Shown: positions 17,901-30,049 of the stretch, piece by piece
Numbering within the stretch: position 1 is the first letter of the stretch
Layout of the letters: the number at the start of each line of letters is the position of its first letter
Assembly (NCBI GenBank): GCA_037074765.1
Contig: JBAMDO010000045.1
Location: 124,001 to 188,000 of the forward strand
Direction of reading: 5' to 3'
Origin: Mansonella perstans
Lineage: Eukaryota; Nematoda; Chromadorea; Rhabditida; Onchocercidae
Length of the DNA stretch: 64,000 nucleotides
Notes under the pieces: model-generated
What the model was told of the DNA's origin: nothing
Databases searched by the model: none
The model's input: only the letters and a program-made list of their open reading frames with translations
Translations under genes and position numbers: made by a program

Positions 17901-19416
17901 TGTCGAGAAGCGAACAAAGGAAAACAAATGAATAAACTGACTGATCTGCCGAATGAAGTTCACAATGATTCTCCTGGGAGAGGACAAAGGGAGAGAATAA
18001 ATATAAATACATGTGTGTGTTTGTGTGCGTGTATTTGTTTGAGGATATTTTGTCGAGAATATTTTCTCTCATTGCAATATTCCAATTTTTCTCAACATTG
18101 ACATCCCATTGCTATTGTCGTCAACCATATTTTTTCCTGATGGCTTCTCTATGTGTAATTTTTCTTTTACATACTTGCAGAATCATACTCAAACTTGATC
18201 GCTTCTTTCATAAGTCTTTTACTGATGACATAACATAGCAATGTTAGGATTGGTTTAGAGAGATTAGTGGGATTTGATTAACTTTCTTCATGTAAAGTAC
18301 CAATAACTGTTCAACACCGATATATCAAGTATACCAACAAAAGCCGATGTCAAACAAAAATGTCAATCTGCTACCGGTCGCAGTCAAGTTTTTCGTCGAA
18401 TTGTCGAAATTGCCAACTTCGTCGAATTGTTAAAATTGCCAGCGAATAAAAAGATTAACTGTCTGGTAATCTGAATTTACTTTGAAAGGCTTTAGCTTGG
18501 CAGTGTTCAGACCGCACTCAAACTAATGTTAAAAAATGCGTATCTCAGTAATTCTTATATTCTTTGTATTACAATTAAGAACTGGGCTTACGAGTTGTTT
18601 TCCTTAAAATGCTAAGTTTCAACAAATTTCGAAATAGTACGGACAACAAAAAGCATTTCATTCATTGTGAAACTCATAGAGAAAATTTATCAGCAATCCA
18701 TAAATTAATAATACAAAGATTTGAAAATGCCTTCGTAACTTTCGCAGTTGGTAAATTTCAAAAATTAATATGATAAATTTCCGCTTTCAATCTTCGCTTT
18801 TATTAACAAAATATTTCTTAACATAGCTGATCAATTTCAGAACTGCTAAATTTTCAGATAGCCCTGATAAAAGGAAATCTGAAAAGTGTTTACTACAGTG
18901 CATCTTGCACATTAAATAACGATCTCTGCAACATAATAAAAAAACTGTAGCTCTGGAATTTCCAGCATCCGAATACTTTCGTCCAGCTCTTCTGGAGTCA
19001 TCCGTCGTCCAATTCAGCATTTCATTTCAACATTAAGAAAAGCTTATAATTATAAATACTTTTATGTATGGTTGTATTTTCATACTTTCCCCTAATTCCA
19101 TATTTTGCTATAAATACTACCATAAATGATGATCCATGACTGAAAAGTAAACGTCCCTGAATAATGTGAGCTATGAGTTTCACAACTTACAGATTATGTC
19201 AATTTGGATTTGTTTATCGTTATGAAAATATAGAATTGAATCCACAACGCTATGATAACTTGTGTCTCTCTATCAGTAGAATTGATTGTTAAATATCACT
19301 TTCTTGGTTTTTTCTGAAAGAGCTATTAATAATAACAATAAGGACCGACAGTAAGAGTAACACCACAGCAAATGACTTTAACATTGGGCTAAAAATCACT
19401 GGCATTTTTGAGTTGT
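14970..19416. other. Intergenic region, nuclear receptor to adhesion GPCR (convergent)
   Basis: The two flanking genes converge here, so much of this may be 3' UTR. The first 1.2 kb has several short open frames but no splice-consistent exon or recognisable domain. A (TG)n run lies at about 17724-17744. A 25-26 bp duplication with core TTCGTCGAATTGT occurs at about 18393-18440. Minus-strand bases 18900-19005 are open in more than one frame, one reading MTPEELDESIRMLEIPELQ, but no acceptor connects it to a gene; function unknown. Confidence 0.6.
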
Positions 19417-22400
19417 TCATACCCACTCTCCTCCTTCAGCAAAACATCTGGCGATCGAACCTCTTTGTACGAGCGCCATCGTACGTTCCTTGTAGTAGTA
19501 TGGTGTATTAACGAACGGTTTTGTAATAAATGCAGGACAGCTTGAATAACGATCCTAAAACATTTTTGGAGTTTTAAATCTGACTTACTTAATTCTTTTA
19601 ACATTATCATCATGAAACTATGTCACCTGCTGAATTTATTAGAGCTGAGCAAAATAATTGCCATGCACCGCATTGCACTGCAAATGCTATCTAGTACTTA
19701 TGATATAACAACTCACTTTAAACACTATATTACATATCAATTCAAGCGTGAATGGATAAAAAATGGCAAGAGCGAGTAGTACGTTGAATAATGCATTGAA
19801 GTAAGAATTAGATGCTGCGGAAGGTCGCAAGTCGTTTAACTGGTTAATATGAGTGACTGCGGTATAACAGTCCAATAAATACAATACTGCTATTAGCAGT
19901 AACCATCTGAAATATAATCGTGCTGCTGTTAACATCATGATTTTCTGGATTTCAAAAAGATTATCAATTTTTAATTTAAAATATAGGGAATATTTACGAA
20001 GATTTCTTCTCCATAAACAATTTTTTACTGAAGAATTGTAGATCAATTTTTGACCATGAATCAATTTCAAAAGTCCGAATTTAAATTCAATTTTAATTTA
20101 ACATAAAACGGCAATTAAATTGCAGAAAACATATTTCATTTCTTTAAAACTTTTACATTATGTCATTCTAGACAGTCTAAACTTGAATTTCCTTACAAAA
20201 ACTGCGTCGTTGCTATGCTTGCCCTTTTTTTCATTTCATCAGAAATGATCCTATTTCCAGTTTTCGTTTTGTTTTCTTCAGAACTTCCATTATCCACATA
20301 TCCTAAAACAATTCTTTAAGGCTGTAAAAGTCTAAAAATGTAATACAAAAGTAGTATCGCCAGTTTTTATATCTTCTGCAGCTCATTCTGTGAAACAATG
20401 ATGTTTTTCTTCTTTTTGTTACCAATATATAGGCCGAATTTCCAAGAAATTTGAACAACTCATGGATCTGAGCCAATTGTTGTTACGAAAGGGAAGCAGA
20501 ATCCATTTTCGAGCAAACCTAGTAGCGATCGTGTCTATTGTGCTGCTGTGCCAAAACGCAACACTGGTGAAGGATGATTCTGGTAGTGGTTGTGATCAAT
20601 CAAGCAATAAATGTGGTCAAACAAACAATAAGAATCAAGAGAACTGGAAGGTAAATAAAATGCTCTGATTGATGAACTAAGTAAATTGTGGTTTTAAAAT
20701 TCGCAACAGCAAAACTGCAATGTTACATGTGTTGTAAAAAGCATATCGCAGCTGAAGTATGAGAAATTTGTGTACTTTTTTAGTGATTAAATTGTATCGT
20801 TAGAAAATTAACGTTGAGGTATAGATTCAATAGATAAGTGCCTAGCTGTGTGTGATAAGTACCTGTGAAAAGTAGACGTAAAATGAAGATAATGATCCAC
20901 AAGACAAGGAAGGTACAAATAACCAGTGGAGCATAAACAGCACACGCAAATATTTTTATGTGCATCAGTGACGAAGGAAAGCAACTGTAAATTTAAAATA
21001 AATTTGACAATGATCTAAATTTAAGCTTATTCTTACTGACAAATTAAATGATCTCAGCAACAGCTCTAATTCATTAACTATTTTCGAAATTCAATCAAAG
21101 GAATCTAGAAAATGAAAGGTTTCGAAATTAATTTTGCCAGTACTCCGATTGAACATTACAATTTTGGCGAGCCGTCATGCGATAAGGTATCAGTAGCTAA
21201 CACAGTTGATATGGCAATCAGCGGGATACCATAAGCAATGAAGTACATCTTCATAATTTCTTCATATAGTGCTACCTAGAACAACCACTTTTCCATAAAC
21301 TGGGCATCTTAATTCCAAAAATATTAAAAATTTCAATTCTAACTCAATTCTGCAAATATAACATTCTAAATATTTTCACCTTTTCAACTTCTGTGTGAAC
21401 TATTCCATCACCTTTGCTTTGATTGCAATCTCGTACAATCTTGACAAATTCTTCTTTCAACAATCTAAAATTTGGATTCCATCGAATCATTTCCATCATT
21501 GAAAACTTTTCTTCGATACTACCTGTTACATACCTAAAAACTTGCATAATCCAAAAGTAAACAGCAAAGAAGAAGAAATATTGAGCGACCATAACGGCTC
21601 GACATGCATCCGAATTGAGAATTCCGTTGTGGGCAAATGAATACAACGCGCAAAGTATAAATATACAAGCGCACATATTAACAATCACTTGTTTACTCCT
21701 TTGTGAACGATAGTTGGACACGCTGAAATTTATTCGAAAAAAAATCAGGATAAGAAATCAACCTTAACTTTAATTTTCAGAATAACATTAATCACAAAGA
21801 AACAAACAACATTAATAAAAAAAGAAAACAGAATAAGTACACGTTGATAGTAATGGTCAAAAGCATTACTGAGGCCAGGAAACCTGACGATGCACACATA
21901 TACCATGTTAATCTTATAAATTTCTTCGCTGGGATAATCCTGGAAACAAGTTAACTTTTGCATTTTAATCTTGATGAATCATGCAATAGTTTCTCAGCAT
22001 CTATCTTTTTAAAACAGCATTGCAATCCTCTTGCAAATCTTCGAAAACGAAAATTTAGAAATTAGTCAAACAATAAAGTATATCCCTCGTCAAAGATTGC
22101 AACATTGGTTGATTTAATATTATCATCATACAAAAAAATTATTTGAGTTACATTCTTAGAATTTTCATAAATCTGCGTTCTTTTCCACATAAGTACACGC
22201 TGAAATTATTAGAGAGATTCTCGATCTAATACTACATAAATACACAAACATACACACAAGCTAGTTTTCTTCTGCATGCTATTGTTATGCATCATTTGTT
22301 TACTGATTTAACAACTGGTGATTAAAATATTTGTTGGAAAGAAGCTTACTACAGCAAGCATTGATGATACTTACAATTCTTCACTGAAGGTATTTTGCAT

Positions 22401-25400
22401 AGCTGCAAAATATTTGATTTTTTCGTCCATATTCTTGATAAAAAACAATCCAGAACAGGTAAAAAGAATATTGTTTGGTCCCACTTTTCGCAACGAGCAA
22501 TTTGTCTCTCTGGTCAGTTTCCATCCCTCTTCATCATCCCACACACCCAGCTGAATCTGAAGTGCAGTATTGAATTACGTATCACGATATTACACTTGCC
22601 ACAATCAAACATAAATTCGAGAAGTTATAGTTTATCCTTCTGAATTTCTTAGATCAAACAAATCCGAAACTGCAGTTCAATTTATACTGTCACCATGTTC
22701 AATTATTTGAGTTACATTCTTAAAATTTTCATAAATCTTTTCCCACGTTAACTGCATGCCAAAATTATGGTCAAACAGGTACGAATAATTCATTTTGTAC
22801 ATTGTCACTCATTTCATTGTTCCATGACAAATTTTGTGTATAAACTGAAGCAACATTCAAGAAAAGCCGCAAAACGCATTTCTCAGTTATTTGCATATCC
22901 TACTCTCAGTAAATCAGTCTATCAGCCAGTAAATATGTCAATCTTGCTATTTATTCGCGTTATTCGTGATGTTGTTTCTTTTACCACGTAGTTTTCGTCA
23001 AATTTGCAAAATTCTCATTTCTGTTATAAATTCCTCGAATAAATTTTGACCTCAAAGACGACATTTTACCACTCATATTATTCAATATTTTCATAGTATT
23101 TCATACATATTTCCAATCGTTTATTGAAAGAATAGAGCATACCTCATCTACCGTTTTATTTATCTGATAACTGATTAAAAATTCGTAAAAATCATCCTTT
23201 TTTCCGATCTCTGCCATCTAAAAATAGAAGTACCGAAATTTACACAAAAATAAAGTATTTTATAGAATCTATAAGATGATGGAGATTTTTAAAGATTTTT
23301 CAATTTATAAGACAATCTTTTTTCAGAAAAAAACAATGAACAACAATAAACTACTATTGAATTGATTTTTCTGATACAAGTTATAAAACCTTTTCATGAA
23401 TGGTGCTCGATTTTGAAGAGCTGAAAGGAATATGTTTAATTGCAACACCATAAACTTCACTTATAACGATCCACCTTCCATCTGAGGTATGTCTAGTTTT
23501 AAAAATTTTCGAGTTGGATAACCATAATACTCGAACAACTGTTAGTGATGGAAACTGATCTATTGTATGACCAGGAATACGAAGGAACGCTCCACCTGTA
23601 AGTTGATCATTTAATTTCAATCCGAATCCAAATCCTAATCCAGATTCCACAAAAACCTGCATCGAATTTGAATGAAACAATAATTTTTACCTGTTTTCGG
23701 TAACATTTCAACAAAATGTTGTTCTCGACATGAAAATTTCGCACCATCATGCAGAGCTAAGAAACCACCGTTCATAATTTTAGTCATTGTACCATCGTAA
23801 TCTTTAGCAAACAAGTGTTGACACACAGCTAAATTATCCTCTTGGATAATTTGATCACCAAGGAGTAAATGCTGCAGGTACTGGCGCAACAGTTTCCCTG
23901 AAGATCCGTGAAATCTTACAGGCACTTTCAAATATTCAAATAATCTTAGAGTGACTTTCAAATTTTCATTCAAACACAGTTTTGAACTCGTAACCTTATA
24001 GACTTCAAGGAAAGCTTTCTGCTCTAGTTTGCTATAAATCTAACAACATGGCCAAAACAGATTTTCAAAAAACGAGCGTTTGCACTGCATTTTAATCACC
24101 AATGAAAGCTTCTTTCTCAATAAATGTTGTTTTCGCGTTATTAAAATTGAGCCTTATTAGGGATAAGAGAGTTTCTGCATATTACCATGTAGAGAATTTT
24201 CTAATTCATATTTTAAACGGAAAAATAATTCAACATTTTAAACAGCATGAATTCGTAGCCACGAGGAAAAGAAAGGTAGCCGATTTCGACACTTTCATTT
24301 GCCGTCAGCAATGTCATCAACAGTCCGTCGGTAGTCTATTTTTTTTCAAATAATAATATTGCGAGAGAATCATTCTCGTGTACTGTAGTTTAATAATGAA
24401 TTATGCACATGTTATTTTCGCTTCTCATTTTGAACTTCAATCATTACATTTGTATTATCCGATGATTAAAATTTTACAGAGCTATGTTTCATTGTAGGAT
24501 TTCCTGGTGCCGATTTTTCGAAAAAAATTGTGGAAAAAATATATTCCACGACTGAAGAAGTTTTTAAAAAGCGGTGACAGCAAGCATGTATTAAGAGTTA
24601 AGTTATCTGAAAATGTGGAATGCAGATAGTTCCAAGCAAAAGGTTATATTCCTATTAAAAAAAGAAAAAAAAAAACAGCTTAGTTTTTTTAATACTCAAA
24701 ACAGAAAAAAAGAAGAAAGAAGCCGTCCTGACGATTAGAAAGTTTTTACAAACATTTCATAAATTCCTGGTCTAAAGCTTAAACAGCTGATTTGGAACAT
24801 CGTTTTTTAAAATTTTTCTATTCAGTTCCAAAAAAGAAAAATTTTAGCTTCGCTAGCTTGAATCTTTGCAAATGAATTATACAGCAAAACAACAACTATT
24901 ATTACCGTTAAGTTCAGTGCGAGCAAATTTAGACTGTAGAACAAAATTCAATGCAGCTAGCACTTGTCGACTGGATAAACTTGTTGCATTACCTATAAGC
25001 CAACCAGCAAGACGAGTTTCATAGGCAGACATTTCGAATGGCTGCTTCTGTATGCGAAGTAATTCGTCCACATACTGGAAAAAAAGCGATTCTGCATTTT
25101 TCCGCAGAATGTTCACTTTTTGACAAGTTGAAGTAATTAGTTCTTTAATGTCTTAACGAATTCCGTTATTTTATTTAAATTTCATTTCTTTAACAACACC
25201 ACTAAATTATTTGTTTAATACTATTACCCTTAAATTAAAAATCAAATAAAAATCACACATACTTGAGACGTTCGTTTATGTTGCAATAGTGTCAGGATAT
25301 ATTTAATTATCGGGGAAGTATAGGCACATCGACTTGTATCTGCTGCCTCCCATTTACCGTGTTTACATCGTCGATATGCTTTGGCGTTTGCCGGACCGTT

Positions 25401-27905
25401 GGGACATTCCGCCGTAACCAATCCTTGCTTAGAAACTGTCCAAATTATTTCACCTTTTTCATCCGCTTGCCATTCCTGAAAACTGGAATGTTTCAAAGTT
25501 TAAAATTCATGAGATCTGTACTTTTCAGTCACTTAAAACCGGAAAAATACCTGTACACAATGAACCGCGTTCACCATTACTGGTGTCAGACGTACTGTGT
25601 TCCTCAACACCGAGCGATCCTGTTCTACATAACAGGTCCAATCAGCTTCGTCTTCCCAAATTATTGGATGCAAACAGAGTTTCAGATATCTGAAAAAACA
25701 GAACAAATCTGCTTCGACGAAAGCGAAAATTTTCTGCAATTTTTTTCTGGAATTTCCACACTTTCAGTTATATTTGAATGCTCAAATAAGATGTTATATT
25801 TTTAAAAACTTCCACAAACAGTCTTAGTTAAAAATGAAATTTTTGCTTTTAAACCATTTCTCTCACAAACCATAAAAAGTTTATTCTTACTTTTATTATT
25901 AGAACTATTATTACATTTTTTTTACTTTTGTCTTTTAAAAATTTATAGGAAAGAAATTTTTGCAAAGGTTTTAGATAAGGATATAAAAACCGAATGGAAA
26001 CTATTTCTGAAGTTGAATGGAAATGGAATAGAAGCTTTACAAATTAATCAAAAGAAAAAGAACGGCTGGATGTCCAGATAAAAATGAGAGGGAGGTATTT
26101 TGGGAATATTTTCAGTTTTCTAAATACTTTAAAGTTCATTACATCACATGAAATTTTGTACATTGCTAAAAAATTACATACAGAAATTCACTATCATTGT
26201 AATGCGTTGTGAAAATGCGTGAAGAGTCAATTAAAGGGACGTTATTTTTCAGCCATTCCATTTGTACGTCTTTCGATTTAGATACTTTGCATGTGATGTT
26301 CTTCTCATCACCAGGATACACGATTAGGGATCGTGCATTAGGTTCCAAATCGAACACAGCGGGATTAAAGTCACCTAAAATTCTTAAGTTCATGGAAACA
26401 GCTTTTTTTTTTTCAGTTTTAAAATATTTGGTCATAAATTTACCTTTTCCACAACTTCCTTTCACTGCCCTCATATTCAGCCTTGCAATTTGCATTCCGC
26501 GTAGTGAATGAGGAAACATACACACTGTCCGATTTGAAACTTGCACTTGTTGATCCTGAAATCAATTCAACATTTATTGTTGCAAATAATCCCCATGAAA
26601 TTCAAAAAATTATTTCAGAAATTTCGATGTTACAAATAATTTTCTTTAAATTAGATTTGTTTCAAATAAAGTCGACTAGAGAGAAAATCTCTTGCTTAAC
26701 CTTAACAAAGCGAAGCAAGTCAGCTAACTGACAGTCACATGACAACTGATTCGACATAATACTTATTCTACGAAGTTTGCTAAGCAATGCAAAAGTTCCA
26801 TCCGGAAATGAGGAGAGCGGATTTGAATCCAAATTCAACTCTTCCAAGGATTCCAATTCAATAAATGCTGAACGATCCAATGCATGCAACCGATTATTGT
26901 TTAGTAAGCTGGAAAAATATGCCTAACTTATTTTACATTCATTTTGAAGTCGAAGAACCCTCGACTTCATTTTTCTCAATTATTTGTATTCATTTTCCGG
27001 AAAAACTTCAACTTACGACAAATATTTGTAAATAATGTAACACAGTTTAAGAAAAGTGATATATTGACGCTATTCTGCAAATTTTAGTTTATAATGGGTT
27101 CATCGGATGTTGAAATACAAAATATTCAAGATCATAACTACAACGTACAAAAAAATGGAAAATGAAACTTTACAGACACTTAAGATTATGCTGTTCATTA
27201 TCATGGCTAATCAACGTACTATAAAATTTACGCGCATTTTAAAGTATTTATGAAATAATGGCAACTCAGTAACTGCAGAATTGCAGTTTTGAAATTTGAT
27301 TCACAAATACTTACAGGACTTTAAGATTTGATAAAGTTTTGAAGGCACCAGAAGATATGAACATGATTGTATTGTGGGATAAGTCCCTGTAAAGGTGACT
27401 TTTCATAAAAGTACTGAAATAAATAGTTTTTCCAAACATCTACATTGAAACAATTTGAAACTTACAGTATTTCAAGGCTTTCTGGATGCCTTAATGATGA
27501 AAAAGAACTGGGATTGATTGACTTGAAAGCATTTTTACTCAAATTCAGCAAGTGTATTTGACCTCCGAGAGTGCTTGGATAAAATTCAGAAGAGGATGCT
27601 TTTGGCAGTGCAATCTGCACAATTTTCTGGAATAATCCAGATAAAACATTCGTAGCTTATATCAAATAAATTTCTTAATTCAATTTAACTGTTTTCTTTC
27701 CATTTTCTGAAGTTTTTTAAGCAATGCAAAAGATTTTTTGCGGGGAAGCAGAGCAAAGGAGACTTACATCAAAACGTTGTCCAGAACAGTCTACTACGGT
27801 GATGTCTGCTAAATGAGAGCACCGAGTCCAGTTGCAGTTTATTGGTACCATTATATCAAAAGCGCAAATGACAAGAAGACAAGTGAAATTGTTAAATCTT
27901 TTCAT
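19417..27905 (-). CDS. Adhesion G-protein-coupled receptor, ADGRA (GPR124/125)-like
   Basis: Plasma-membrane receptor. Twenty phase-consistent exons (high to low): 27768-27905, 27466-27626, 27315-27386, 26701-26908, 26444-26555, 26182-26374, 25551-25689, 25263-25475, 24906-25074, 23691-24023, 23390-23595, 23143-23217, 22375-22556, 21841-21939, 21530-21722, 21160-21275, 20863-20984, 20197-20302, 19717-19906, 19423-19554 plus stop; about 1054 residues. Order: signal peptide (MKRFNNFTCLLVICAF), LRR N-cap, leucine-rich repeats (LEELNLDSNPLSSFPDGTF), LRR C-cap, Ig domain (about 233-341, ITCK and ADWTCYVEQ), hormone-receptor motif (ECPNGP, CKHGKWEAADTSRC), GAIN-like region, then 7TM. TM4 YFIAYGIPLIAISTVLA matches the ADGRA signature. 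The proteolysis site is degenerate: a W and FTCSG remain but no HL-T/S is seen. The C-terminus reads GGEWV, then TGA. Confidence 0.88.
20462..20790 (+). CDS. Small two-exon ORF nested antisense in a GPCR intron
   Basis: Not recognised. Exons 20462-20650 and 20710-20790 are joined by a 59-bp intron (donor AAG/GTAAAT, acceptor CGCAACAG) in phase 0 to encode 89 residues. A hydrophobic segment (about residues 18-31, ANLVAIVSIVLLCQ) could be a signal anchor; the rest is polar with four further cysteines (GCDQSSNKC, NCNVTC) and two N-glycosylation sequons (NAT, NVT). An ATATATAG acceptor about 25 bp upstream of the ATG could receive a spliced leader. It lies on the opposite strand within the 560-bp intron between GPCR exons 17 and 18; the minus strand is closed by stops there, so it is not a shadow of a GPCR exon. 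It could still be a chance ORF. Confidence 0.4.
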
Positions 27906-27907
27906 CT
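27906..27907 (-). other. Putative trans-splice acceptor at the GPCR start codon
   Basis: On the minus strand the ATG is immediately preceded by TTTTTCAATTCCAG. A strong acceptor abutting the start codon is typical of SL1 trans-splicing in nematodes; a cis-spliced 5' UTR exon further upstream would look the same. Confidence 0.5.
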
Positions 27908-30049
27908 GGAATTGAAAAACAATAACTACAATGAACTTTGGAAACTTGCAAACATGGCTGACCCATATTAGACAAAAATAAATCGAGTGTAATTGCTTTT
28001 CAGAACGGTGAAACTTGAGCTTTCCTAGTCGGCAATGAGTAATGTGAAATAAAAAATCATCCAAGTTTAGATTTTTTCACTGATAAAATTCTTTCCTATC
28101 CACTAAATTCTGGAACTAAAAAACAAAATAAAAGAAAAGTAAAAATATAAGGACTTTCCCCTTGTTCTGAATTTACAGAATGGTTTTTGGTATAAAACAA
28201 AATTGTGGCATGTTAATTCGGTTTGCTTAATATTTACATATGAAAAAGAAAAAAGTAACTTAAGCAGATAACGAATGAAGTACTGGATATCGGTAGCACA
28301 AAGTAATCAGTTTAGATCATTCAGTAAATGAATGATCTGAAAAAGAAAGCTCAATTTTTAATAAGACCAAACAGATTTTGAATTAAGTCATCGGTTCTTG
28401 GTGAGATTGAAACATAGAGAGGAATTAATGTGGAAAGGTCTGTAGCCGTAGCTTCTTTCGATGTTCAATGTAACTGGTACGCCAAACCTTTCTGCTGTGA
28501 AAAAAAGCTTTATCAGATAAAGAAGTGCTCTAAAATGGCAACAATTGTATGGATTGAGTAGTATCATTTGCATAAATCGTTGTACTTTTGGGTTGGATAG
28601 CATACATTAGAGCTGAAAGTCACCCATCATTTCAAGAAAAGGAAAAACAGAACCAAACATCAGCCACAAAAAAAACTCTGTTGTTTTCCGTAATCAAATT
28701 ACCCTGCTCCATTCTTTGTCGTCCTTTGTGTTTTTTGTTCTGATGAATACTTTGTCCCGTTTGCTGAAATATTTTCCCACAGGAAATTTATCCCAACTTC
28801 ACCGAAAATAACTTTCACATCAAAATTTCTTCCTAATTTTCGTTAATCTTTAAATTATATAGTATTGATCCGAACAAAATTAAATTGATACATCACTGTT
28901 TTTTGATTTTAAAACCCCTGTTTGGCTGTGCCTTTGAGCCACTTTAAATAGATCCGCTTTTGATGCATAAAATAAGAACAAAAAAACCGTCACTACAGCA
29001 AGTGATGGATAGAAGGAATGCAATACAGACAGAAAGATGTAATTGTATCGATGAGAACTGAGACCTTTTAGTAAAGGAACATTTTCGAGAGATTAATTAA
29101 TTAAAAAATCAGAAAAAATGACACGGGTCGATGACTCAAATAAATGTTAAGATCTAATTCTTTTTTCACATCTTGCGGAGGGATTACAAAAGACGAAAAA
29201 CTATTAATTCAGCCATTTTTCAAAACACAATGTCATCTTTGTCTGGCATTCATTAATCTCAAAGATACTTTAGCACCAAGAAACGCAACTTTGCTCATCA
29301 ATTAAAAATCTCAGAAAATTGCCATTTTAATTAATTGAACCTACCGGCTAATTTCTTTTATCTTGTTATGGTAGAAAATTATCCTTTATAAATTAGTCGA
29401 AAATGCTGATATAGAGATTTCAAAAATCATATTGGAAACTCCGAACTGTAATCATCATCCTACTGTGCCACAAGAATTCGCACTACTGTTTGAGTTGAAT
29501 AAAACACGCTTCGCTATATAAGGAATAGATTTTTCCTAAGCTCCAGTAAATTGGGTTTTTTCAGAAATTCATTTCCTTGAAAATCTGATATATATTGGTA
29601 CTTTAGATATTCAACACCTTTAACACAGATAAACTTTTATACTTGAATAAGTCCCTATGAATTTGGCTGAATGTATATTCTTTTCATAGTTCTTGAACGT
29701 AAATCCTTTTCGGGAAATTTAACAGAATGTGAATTCTTTTTGTTTTATTCTTCAATTGATTTAGATTTTATAACTTTAATAAAAAACTTAATTGCTTGTT
29801 CACCACGCCCATTCACCTGCCCACTTGCTTTCACATTTGTTCTCGAGTGGTCCTGCACATCAGAATTAGTGGTGTATACCATTCATATAACCCTAAAGAA
29901 AATAAAAAAGGGCGTTGAAAGGGTAGCAAAATGATTTTGACACAGAAACTACAACCGAAAAAGAATTGAATTGTGAATAGAAGAAAGAAAAGAGAAACAC
30001 TCACCCAAAACCTTCTTGACCTGCGGACATCAACAGATTGTCGATAAAT
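27908..30049. other. Intergenic region upstream of the GPCR
   Basis: Apart from the possible exon pair at 28388-28763, nothing recognisable was seen. The sequence is AT-rich with many short ORFs. Near 29990-30010 begins one arm of an inverted repeat (GAAACACTCACC) whose other arm spans the first splice donor of the secreted-protein gene at 30094-30106. Confidence 0.6.
28388..28763 (-). CDS. Possible terminal exons of an unrecognised minus-strand gene
   Basis: Bases 28388-28494 follow a TTTTTTTCACAG acceptor and read through ERFGVPVTLNIERSYGYRPF to a TGA stop. Bases 28703-28763, between acceptor ATATTTCAG and donor GTAATT, join in phase 1 and add about 20 polar residues. No upstream exon or domain was recognised. 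The pair lies 480 bp upstream of the GPCR start, so it might instead be 5' non-coding sequence of that gene. Confidence 0.25.

Noticed and set aside
20462..20700. GPCR intracellular loop 3 on the minus strand opposite the nested ORF
   Set aside because: All minus frames have stops here; the true loop exon is 20197-20302.
21745..21963. Alternative reading of GPCR exon 14 as QDYPSEEIYKINM...
   Set aside because: Exon 13 ends in phase 2, which forces the other frame, and that frame gives a proper TM1 helix.
23381..23680. LGFGFG repeat frame as part of GPCR exon 11
   Set aside because: Phase from exon 10 requires the acceptor at 23596; including the repeat puts a stop in frame.
27309..27420. 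Acceptor ATTTCAG at about 27417 for GPCR exon 3
   Set aside because: It would insert non-LRR residues; the inner acceptor TTTACAG at 27387 gives an exact 72-bp, 24-residue LRR exon.
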